Notes under the pieces: generated by a model | What the model was told of the DNA's origin: nothing | The model's input: only the letters and a program-made list of their open reading frames with translations | The model's database searches: none | DNA from: Gordionus sp. m RMFG-2023 | Taxonomy: Eukaryota; Nematomorpha; Gordioida; Chordodea; Parachordodidae | Assembly: GCF_954871325.1 (NCBI RefSeq) | Contig: NC_088775.1 | Location: 70,905,561 to 70,969,560, forward strand | DNA: 64,000 nt | Direction of reading: 5' to 3' | Position numbers and translations under genes: made by a program | Part shown: piece after piece, positions 45,623 to 56,900 of the stretch | How the letters are laid out: the number at the start of each line of letters is the position of its first letter | Position numbering within the stretch: position 1 is the first letter of the stretch

Positions 45623-46569
45623 CTTTATTTGCGTCATTAATAATCTAAATTGAATGGTAAATTTTTTTGATATAGAATAAAATTTTAATTGATCTGCACT
45701 TAGAATATATGATTTTGCACTCTCCAAATCCAGAATGTTATTGGTAGACAGACGATAAAATAATAAGTTACAGACGGGTTGAATTATTTAAAATTAATCG
45801 AACGGACAAGTTAAAAATATTACGCAGAAAGAGATCGTTTTAAACAGTTAATTTTGTAAAATATAATCGATAATATGCCTAATAAAATATTCGTTTTTAC
45901 TGCAGCTGTTATATATTATCGAAGTCATTCGCTATAGTAGCAAAGTATCTAAAAAATGTAAAACTATTTAGGGAGGGGGTGGGGGCAGAACTGGATAATT
46001 TTATCACATTTCTTATAAACGTATCAATATTTTCATTTTCCTTAAGAATAATATTTTTCAACCATTAGCGCCATCTACTTTTATCTTCATTTTTGGTAAA
46101 AATGTATATTTCGGAAAAGTCGATAGCGTCGCCAAAGTTTTGACATCATATATATATTTAGCAAAGGTGTCTAAATAAAAAGCAATAAAAAAAATTCGAA
46201 AACAAACTCCCTTTTTTGCTTAAAAACACAGGTAAAGCAAAATAGGTAAACCGGAAGTTAATGGCTCAAATTGGCGCCAATTTTTATTGTTTTTTGATAG
46301 CCCTTTAGAGATTTTTTTACCTACAATATGATATTTTATACTTTTTTTACTGTAAATAGTTTTTGAGATATAAGATTTTAAAAATTTTACAGATTCCAAA
46401 GTGGCTCTTTTTTGCACTTTTGAACACCTATATCTCGGGAACCAGGTGTGCTAACGAGCTAAAATAAACGGCTTTCTCATTTATATACCTATCTAAATAA
46501 TTCCAGAAATTTTTAACAATTTTAAAAGGGGTAGGCCGAAAATGTGCCTTTTTTGATCGATTTGAATAT

Positions 46570-47840
46570 ATTTAAATCCAAGATTCAAATATATTTTTAT
46601 TTTTTTATTAAAATGAGGTAAATAGGTGTAAGATAAAAATAAAAACAACATCATAAAAATAGCGGTATGATTTTATTAATCTTCAGAAATCAACTAAAAT
46701 AAGGAATGTAAAACGTGTCATAAATAAATATAAATAAAACCCAAATTTAAATAATATATTGTCATGTGTTGTATGATATGTTTCCACCGTACTTATGTAA
46801 AAAAAACGCACGACAAAATAAATTTAAAAAAATTACCTTTTTTGAACATATTTATGCAATTTTTAAATGTATTATGAAAATATAAGAGAAATGCAATATT
46901 AAATTATTGGATTTGCAAAATGTGGTATAAATATAAATGATGGTTAAATCTTTATTAATTTTTCACTCGCAAGTTAAAAATAGTATTAAAAAAAATATAT
47001 ATATACCGAAATCAGAATCGAAATACAAATAAAGTTAATTAGAGTGAGCAAAAATAAGATTTAGACATCAAAATATAGTAAGATTATATAAAATAATAGC
47101 AAAATTCTAGGAAACCAACTGTATTTTTAAAGGTATTGTGTAATACACGAAATTTTCTTTTTATGGAGATATCATTGAAGACGAAGATGATTGGTTTTGA
47201 GCTTTTGCAAAAACATCAACGTATGGACTCCTAACAGCTATAAATATATAAAATAAGATAGCATAATCGACTACAGCTACAACATAAAAACGTTAACAAA
47301 GCAAGTGGGTTTAGCGTGCGGGATTTAAAAAATATTCACATAACTTTGAACAATAAATAAAGTAACTAGCCAAGCCATCATAAATTAACACTAGCCTAAG
47401 GAACTTGAGGTATTTATATTGCGAATACATCCCAAGGGGAGAACCATATACTAATATTCTCATTTTTATCTTCACAATTATATTTAGCTGGTAAAAAAAC
47501 CATTTCACAGATTTGAAAATGATACATTGTGAATCACCTGAAGGCGCTTCTTGTAAATTATTGACGCTAGGAAAACAAAAAAGGCAAATAATTCCCTTTG
47601 TATTAAAACAATAGGCTGAATCATCTATCTTATATTAGTAATCTCATCTAACGATATACGATGCCATTAAAATGTAACGAACACAGGATTTTTGTTATTA
47701 AATTAAAGCCCGCCAAATTTCAAGGAACACCAAATGAGATATGGCTAAGTTAAATGTCTAATTTTTAAAAAAAGTAATGTTTAGTATTAAAAAAAATTGG
47801 CAAAAATTTTATGATTTTTATATGTTTAATTTATCATAAA
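46570..47840. other. Intergenic, no gene recognised
   Basis: AT-rich DNA between the fold-back arm and the Sec16 3' end. The 65-codon minus-strand frame 47311-47508 has no domain and no matching splice context. Confidence 0.4.
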
Positions 47841-47847
47841 TAGCCAG

Positions 47848-47853
47848 TTTATT
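47848..47853 (-). terminator. Sec16 polyadenylation signal
   Basis: TTTATT on the plus strand (AATAAA on the minus strand) lies about 58 bases beyond the Sec16 stop codon. Confidence 0.6.
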
Positions 47854-47910
47854 ATTTTCATCATAATTTCTTGTTCCTTCCTGCCTTTAACATTATCTTT
47901 CTATTATATC

Positions 47911-50900
47911 TTAATTTTCATATATAAATAAATCACAAAAAGATGTATTACATCTTTTATTTCCCACCATCATACTACCGATCCCTGGTGCAGTTTGAAA
48001 ATTATTCGCAAATGGGAAAGCTAGATGTTGATTTTTGTCGTATTGATTAAACGATTGAGGAGAAATAGTGTTACCAGGAATATATTGATTAAAAGAAGCA
48101 TTGCTATTTGGGCCGGTTAAAAAGTTGGAATTTTGATTGGGGGAAACAATTTCGTTAACTGGGCCAGGTAAAAATTGGAGATTTTGATTAAAGGGGTACA
48201 CCGGAGATGTAGCTGTAGAATACATAAAAAGTTGATCATCGCTAGGAGGAGGTGGGACCATATCATCCTCGGGGGCCGTTCCATCCGAATTTTCCCATCG
48301 TTTTTTATCTTCGTTCCATAAGATCTTTCAGTGAGTTGTGAAAAATATGATAATTGTAATTATTGCAAATTAAATGTTATATTTAATAAGATTATTTATC
48401 GTTTCATTAAATCTCTATATAATATGCCTATGAATTAAGATTACAAACTATTAATTTCTTTGATTACTTACAGAATTAGTAAATAAATAAAAACCAATGA
48501 TTTTACAGTTTTCTTAGAATCGTCAGGTAATATCATTTCGTTCGGACCTTTTGGAAGAATTTTGTTGATAATACCACCGAACCAACCTTTAGATGCAGAA
48601 TTGACTTCTTTAGTCACCTAAAAAATTTGTAATAATGATGCAAATGGTAGAACACAAGTTATTAATAGGATAGTAATATAGCAAATTATATAGATCAAAT
48701 TATCTAATTATTATTGAAAATACTCATGTGACTAAAAAAGCAATACATCATTTTTTTTTTGGAATTAATTTAACATAAACTTATGCAACCCTAAAAATTA
48801 TAATGAAAGAAGAGGACCTTTTTTGAAGTAGGTTCCTCAGAATGAATATTTTCTTCTTTTGTACTTATAGATGGTGTTTTATTATCGGCGATAAAGTGTG
48901 TAAGATATGGTTCTCCCATATTATTGATTCCTTGTGATTTATTATCAAAAATAAAATTTTGAGAGTTGTAATTTTGTTGCTTTAACAATGGCTGATTGAA
49001 TTGTGGAAAAGTGGTTATCTTGATAGAGAAAATAAATAATAGTTTAAATCAAAGAGATTTAAATGTATAAAATAGAATAATTCTAAATAAGTCTATCTAC
49101 ATAAAGACTATTATGTTCACATTACAAAATTTTTAATCATCTAAAAATTTACCGGAAGATTAAGGTTTTGTATGCTTGATAAACTACCAAAACTTCCTAA
49201 GGGCCTGACAATATTACCTGGTTCTGATCTGCCAAAATTAATAGCATCCGCTTTATAATGATCAGGATTTGAATAGGCTGAATCAATATGAAAATTTTCC
49301 CTTTTTTGATTATTTTGTTGGTAATATAAACGAGGATCGCTATCTGGAGTAATGGATATAGTGTTTATTGTTTTAATTTTATTAGGTTGGGAAGATGGAT
49401 TGAATTGTGTAGGATTAAAGGTGTTTTGTTGGATGGGAAATGATATTGAGGAATTAGGGAAATAAGATAGGTTATTTGTTAATGGTTTAGTGTTTAGAGG
49501 TGCAAAATTAGTATTTTCTTTGGGATGAAAATAATTAGGGATGCTAGCTTGAGATATTTCAACATTGGGCGGTTCTGAAACAATATTACGATTATCTAAA
49601 GTTATCATTTCAAAAAAAAAATGGTCTAAATAAAAGGATAAACATCATAAAATCAATATCAATAAAACAACATTACAGTTACTTTTAAATTTAAAAATGA
49701 ATCTATAATTACCATAAAAGGTTGGCTTATTCGTGTTAATATTAAATAAAGATATTTGAGGGAGTGCGTTATTTTCTTTCCGGCTTTCTTCCTTAACAAT
49801 TTCCTGTCCTCCAAGGGTAGCATTATTGGATTCAAACATTTTTCTCAATTGAAAGCCGGAATTTTCAATATTAACATTCGACTTGTGAATATTCGATATT
49901 TGAGCATTAATATTATTTGCCAATTTTCCTTCTTCGCTCTGAGTTAAATTATTGAATGAGTGAAAATGATTCTTTTGCTAAATTGAAAAAATATATATAC
50001 AAAAATGAAATGTATTGAGATAGGTAATATTAAAATTATAAAATAATATCGTTCAAAGTTTGTTTGTTTATGTATTTCTTTCTTTCCTTCTAAGGGAATA
50101 TGTAAAATATAATCATTTGGCCTACTCGCGTAAGCCTTTAAAAAGAACTGAATGAACAATAAGTAATAAATAATAAAAATTATAAACAGTAATGAATATT
50201 ATTATTTTTTACCCATAAAGGTCTAAATATATTGCTAAGATCAAACAACCAAGAAGGTGAAGAAGGATAATAAAATTCGTTTTCATTTTGATTAATAGTA
50301 TTTAAGTTGTCTGGGGTAAAGCATAAATTTGCATCAGTGTATTTCAATCGACAAGCAATCTTAGGAAAAAATGTAATAAGAGTGAAGTGTAACTCATAAG
50401 TTAACATTATTAAATTTAATAAAGGAAAAAAAAAATTTCGAAGCAGTTCTTAATTATTGCCAGGTTATGATGGTATACAAATTCAATTTTTTCTGGGCTT
50501 AAGTATTTATTTATTTCTAAGCCTGAGTCCGGCTCATTATTTTAATTTTAAGCCTTATCCTTGAACGAAATTAAAGTTGAAATATAATTCAAGCGCATTC
50601 TTATAAAGTAAATAAAATAAATCATGCGGATATTAGTCCAACTATAGTTAAATTTTAATAATATATTTTAGATGTGAACGCGGCCAATCCAAGGCCTGTG
50701 TTGGGCCGAATTAAAGAACCAAAATTTACATGACGTTGCCTATTTGTATTAATTACTAAAAATATAAAATAAATTTACGAAGTCCATCCTTATAATTTAT
50801 ATATAGTATCGTACAATTAAACAAAAAATTGGTTAAAATAGCAAAAACCTTACTTACTTTACAACATTCTTAAAATTTTTGAGAATATTACCTCATAAAC

Positions 50901-53900
50901 CATTTTGATAAATAATGCATCATATGTTTGAGGTTGATAAACTATAGCCTTCGATATTGTCTCTATATATCTGTAAGCCTGTTATATAAATCGAATATTT
51001 CATTATTGTATTCATAATATTTTATTATATTAGAATAGAATACAGTATAGTCTAATCGAATATTTCATATTATATTTTAGTCGATTTGAATAAATGCATC
51101 ATTTTGTCGTATTTGCTTCAAATAAGCGTGTATTCGTAATATATGAACTGAAGACGATAGTTAATATTTGACCTACCTGTTTTCAGTGTTCGGGCTAAAA
51201 AAATTTGGATCCGCCAAGTCGAGCCCAAAAAATAACCCTATGTTGCATATCGCTCATTTAATCAATTATAATCATATGTTCATTTTATTACCTTTAATGA
51301 ATATTATGTCTAAGATATATTTAAAAAATGTCATTAATCGATATATGTCTAAAATATATTTAAAAAATATTAAATGACATATGTCTATTAAAATATATTT
51401 TATAATTATTTCAATTAACTAAATTTTTACAAAAACAAGTTGCAATAAAGAAGATTATATATAATCAAATATATTTTCCTCCTTTTATTGTTTTTATATA
51501 AAACATCGTGAAATCATAATCTTATATTTAAGTATTTTTCATTATATATTATATTTAAATATTTAAACGTGCACTCAGTGGCACTCCAATCTTTGATATT
51601 TAACATTTCAGTAGCAGAAAATTTAATACGATTTAGAAAACAAGTCGTTAAAAAATGGTATGTGTACATCGGTGGAGACTGGGTTCCGAAAAAATCTAGA
51701 CAAGGAAACAATATATATGCGATTCCTCAAAGGGAAATAAGGAAGATCTAACGGCACACTGGCCAAAGTATAATGAAAATAAAGCGAGGTACAAAATGCC
51801 ATTATGCAGATTTTCTACAAAAAATAGTGTGTAAAATGTAGCGTGGCTCTTTGGTTCAGGCCTATTCATAATTGTTTTACAGATATTCATATGAACTAAA
51901 TATTATTTATATGATTAGATTAAACAATTGTATATCATTTATTATATTGAACAAAAAAAAATTAAATTTGGATTATTTTAACTCTAATGTATAATGTGCA
52001 TTTGAATACACATTCAAAATTTCTATAAAAAAAGCGAGAAAAAAATTAAAATGGTTTTGCTTAACCATACCATAGAGATAAGGAATCACTTTGGTTATTT
52101 AGGTTTACAAGTTATAGATAGGCATATGCAATATAGTGTTAAAGATGTCCGGCCTTCCGATCCAAAAATTAAAATAATAATTCTGTCTTAGTCCACCCGA
52201 CTTTTTTTTGGGCTGGTTGTATGCAAGTGTAATAAATTAGCATATTAATAGCTTTATAAATATATTTTCTATACTTTCATTTTTTTATTAATATTATATA
52301 AATGTTAGAATTTTTTTTAACTTTTATTAAAGAATAAAGTAAATTTTGGCAAAAAAAAATGTATGTAAAAAAATTAAAAAAAATATGTTCAAAATCCTTC
52401 GAGCCCAAATATAATTTTTCGAAAAAAATGTCGAATTTTTAACAAGGTCATAAATTTTATATATTCTACCTCACTAATCATCCCCCTATCAATTAACCAA
52501 GTAGAATAAATAAATTTATAAGACTGAAATGGTGTTATAAAGCCTTCCAAGCAATTGATTTTGGTAGGAGTGAGTAACTGTTCGATGTATTCGTATATTT
52601 CTGTAAGTCTAATAGCTTCGACATTCAAAAATTTATTGAAAGGCAATCTAATTTTTTTAAATTTAAATAAAAAACTAATTAAAAATAATTCTCGTAATGT
52701 TAAGTCAATAAATCGGGATTTATATTGAGGAAATTCTATAATTCTGAAACAATTAATTAGGATATGGTTTAAGTAATAATAGTGCCAATAATCAGTGAAT
52801 GATATACAAAAGGCTATAAGAGGTTCGGGGACCCATCTTTTTTGTTTACTATAATGAATGAATAATCAGTATGGGATTTTTAAAATCATGATATGAAACC
52901 GTAACTATCAGTAATAATAACATTTAAATTAGTGGAGATCAACGATCTGGTTGGTCCTTTGTATCGGTTCCCTGGTTCCGTTTATTTTTGATTATATATT
53001 ATTTTTTTATAATCAACAAATTAAATATAAACAATAATCGAATAACAATTTTTTCCCAAGCAAAAGTGTTCAAGTAAAAAAGCAAAATGATACAATTTAT
53101 CACATGTATTTAGTCATAAAAAATGAATACGAAGAAAATATTCAATTTAATCTTAGTAAAGCTGAACTTATTCTTTATTACCAGAGGCATCATTAGCTTT
53201 TTATTTAGGGGGTACTTAAAAGTTACAAGCTTGGTTTTTTTATTATGGGGTTCCCATAAAAATGATTTTATTAATATTCTTTTTTGATATAATAATTGCT
53301 AATAAATGTCTTCGAAACTTAAAGAAACCAAATATTTTTTAAAAAATAGCCGTAAGGCGGCGTGCTCAAAAATAAATTAAAAATTTGAAGTGCCAGATTT
53401 TATTTTAGGGAGACCAAGCATTATCTTGTATCTCCCTTATAACGTCAATGTGTTTTGGTTGTGTTAGTTATCATATTTTATTATTTAGATATTTGTTAGT
53501 AAATAAAACTGTTTAATTTTATAATATTATTTTCTTGTGATTTATTTTATGGTTAGGTTTGGTTTTTGAAAATAGGTTTTAGACCGAACCGTGATCTTCA
53601 TCAATTTAAATATTTAAAATTAATTGAACATGCATATTTTTTTATACTTATAGCTGAATTCTTTATTATATAAATTTTATTTGGGTTCTTTCTCTGCGTG
53701 GATAGCGAATTAAGTTATCTAATTAGTATTATTTTAAACACTCTAATTTATCGTAAAAAATAATACCAAACTATATTTAAATTTTAGGGATTTATACTTA
53801 AAGCCAATATGTTTTTTTTATCATTTGGTCAATATTGTTTATTTATTTATATCTCAAAATAAAAAATATAAATGGATATTGAACAGTATTAACTATAAAG

Positions 53901-56900
53901 GTAGCATATTATACATAAAATATAAAACTTGTTGGAAGAGGTGAGAAGAACGAGCTTAGCTATTTTATCGGTGTAGGCTCCAAATTTTTCACGAGCAAGT
54001 ATGTAGCATAAATGCGAAGCACTAATATCCCCAATTTGCCCTGTTAGATTGGCGAAGAATAAAAATGTCATTTAATTAAAAATCGAATCATAAATTATAT
54101 AAAAATATGGTGAATTCTAAGACAAATCAACATGGTTTCAACCAGGCCCTTGGGCCTTTAAATCAAAAAAATGGGGCATTTTGGGCAAATTGCTTTCTAA
54201 TTTTAAATATCTTTCAATATAATTGAGCTAGAAGCGCTATTTTAATTTATTTATATAGTCTAATGGTTGGCCTATAAAGTTATATAATATTAAATACTGT
54301 TTAAAAAATTATAATGTCAAAAACGGGAAATAAAAACCGGAAATGGTCATAAAATTAAATCGGTATTTTTTTCTCTTATTTTTTTATATATAGATATAGG
54401 ATTAATGAAAAAATATGCAAATTTTCAAGTTAGGCCAAGTTCAGGTGTAGTAGATATGGCATTTTAATAGTTGATCAATTGTAAAAATTCGTAATAAATA
54501 TTTGATAAATAATTAATTGTAATATATTTAAGATAAAATCTTTTAAATATTTTATGTATTTAAATCAGAGACCTGCAGAGGTACCATTTGCATAGCCCCC
54601 GATCCGGATTAAAAATTTTGCCCGGTCCTGATTTTATATTTTCACGCCCGGCCTGCGTATATTTAAAAAATTAAATTATGACACGGTTAGTATTCCCGGG
54701 AAGGGCTTAGGCAGGGTCTGCAGGTCTATTTAAATAAAAAATAAGGTGGGGGAAGGGGGGGCTATTGTAAACTTCGTTCCTAAAATTCGCACAATTTGGA
54801 TGAATATATACTTTGTGAAGGCCTAAGAAATGCGTGCATAATTATCTAGAAAATAGATATAATTTGCATTATATGACATAAAAAATTAAGAAATATGTTT
54901 GTGAAGTTTTTTCAGAAGATAATTTTAATATTAACGATGAATGTGAAATCATCACAATGAAAAATAAATTTGAAAAACACATTCTCGAAATGGAAAAAAT
55001 CAGATATTGACGGATTTACCAAATTCGTGAACCTTAAAAGCAAAAAGAATTTTCTACGATTGAATCCATGGCAAGGATAGCGAAATGGTGTTTTATCCAA
55101 TACAAATATAATAAAGGCTGGTAGTATTTTTGTTTCATATATATTATTTGAAAATCTTATAATTCCGATTAAAAGAGTCGTATGATGCCTGGTAAAAACC
55201 GTTTTATATCAATAAAGGTTAAAAGAGAGAACCAATTTAAGAAAATACTAATTATATGTTATCATAAGGAATTATATTCTAGTTTTATGGAAACTCATAT
55301 TAATAAAAAAGTGAACTATAAAAAATTTACAGATTTAAGGCCCATTTTTTTTTCTAAACTAATATAATTGGTCTTAAGCCATCATGAACTTGAATTTGGA
55401 ATCAAAGTGGAATGACATTATTTCGTAATAGCCCATGGAAAACAAAAAAGGTTAGCAAAAAAACTACCTTCAGCGTACATATGAGAATCAAATATTAAAC
55501 ATTTTAAAATTCATTTAATTTTTATAAAGTTAATATCACTGGAATTAATTACACATATGTAAAAGATGATGAGTATGAAGAAATATCTTGTTAAAAGATC
55601 AAACCCATTACCAAAATACAAAAGTTTCGTGCTATGTTAGGGAAAATTAAATTAAAGTTATTTTCATATTGTTAAATTTTATTTTCAATATATTATAATC
55701 AAAATTTTATTTGTATTTTTTAGTTATTTTGATGAGGAGAATTCAATTCATTAAATAAATAATCGAAGCCATACCTCCCCCAAAAAAAAAATTCCCAGAT
55801 TATACATCACTATTCTTAATATTAAACATAAAATAGTTGCATTAGATTAGTAATTAAAATGCCATTTTTCCTAAACTTGAGCTAGGCCCAACTTGAAAAT
55901 GTGCATATTTATTCATTAATCCTATACACAATAAATAAATAAAAATACCGATTTGATTTTATAAACATTTCCGGTTTTTGACATTATAATTCTTTTAACA
56001 ATATTAAACATTACAGTGTTGTGTAGATTTAATTCAAAACATTTCCATATTTTTTAATTCGTTTGTAAATAAAATAATTTATCAAATAATTTTATCTTCA
56101 AATAAATTAAAAAATATGGAAATGTTTTCCATCAAATTTAATCAACACTGTATATTATTTTAAAGGATACCATTAGGCTATATAAATAAATTTAAATGAC
56201 GCTACTAGCTCAATTAAAATTAAAAGGAGAGCATTTTGCCCAAAATTCCCCATTTTTCGACCATTAGAGGTCCATATTTCAGCCGCTGTTTGGAGTAGGG
56301 GGCTAAAATTTTATTATTTTTTTCTTAGTTATAATATATACAAACTCTTGTAAAAATTTTAGAAAAATCTGAGGAGGTCGGGTTGAAAACCATGTTTTTT
56401 TTGTTGATTTGTGGACACCATATATATAAACTTAAAACTGAATGTTCATATATAAAAAAAATTCGTTTAAATAAAAATTTTAAGTTTGGTTACTCATCAC
56501 CACAAATTATAGAAATTTTTAATATTATTTTTTAAAAATAATTATACCATTGTCTGGATATTGGTGGAAATTTTTTGATGCAATAAGAATTTTTTTTAAA
56601 TATTATTTTATTAAAAAATAATAAATATGCGATAGCACAAATCTTAAAATTTAATATTTTTCAAGTTATAACAATCTTAATGAAAATGGATATGATCATT
56701 AATCGGTCAATCACAATAGAAACTTTATAGGCCCAAATGATATATCAATCCATACTCAACGTTAGGCCTATTCAAAAATAATTCGAATCTAATCGAATAA
56801 TTACGAATACGAATAATAAATTATTTGTTTTATCTGAATACGAATAATCATTATTATTCGTAATATTTAATAAATTGTTTAATAAATCTAACATTTGTCA

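Larger units (their letters stand above)
44241..46565. mobile_element. Fold-back element with inverted arms of about 470-500 bp
   Basis: Arm 44241-44703 is inverted at 46067-46565 with high similarity. Shared blocks include ATATCTCGGGAACCAGGTGT, CTCTAAAGGGCTATC and GGTAAACCGGAAGT in one arm or its complement, from TCAAATCGATCA at the outer end to TAGATGGCGC at the inner end. The 1.36-kb centre carries a minus-strand ORF (44881-45270) and a short tandem repeat. No replication, capsid or integrase gene is seen. It lies between the convergent genes troponin I and Sec16. Confidence 0.75.
54122..56412. mobile_element. Fold-back element in the Sec16 intron
   Basis: The outer arm start ACAAATCAAC (54122) is inverted at 56412. 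The arms run 54122-54471 and 55856-56412 and share GGGGCATTTTGGGCAAATTG/complement, AATTGAGCTAG and AACCGGAAATG blocks. The right arm is longer because a 137-bp MITE (56014-56150) inserted into it. The centre (54740-55850) has only degenerate plus-strand coding-like sequence (e.g. FSTIESMARIAKWCFIQYKY) that I cannot assign. The left end lies 81 bp from Sec16 exon 54040-53929. Confidence 0.7.

Noticed and set aside
44241-46565. Fold-back elements (here and 54122-56412) as Polinton/Maverick remnants
   Set aside because: Long inverted ends alone are not enough. No polymerase, integrase, packaging ATPase or capsid motif is present and the centres are only about 1.4 kb.
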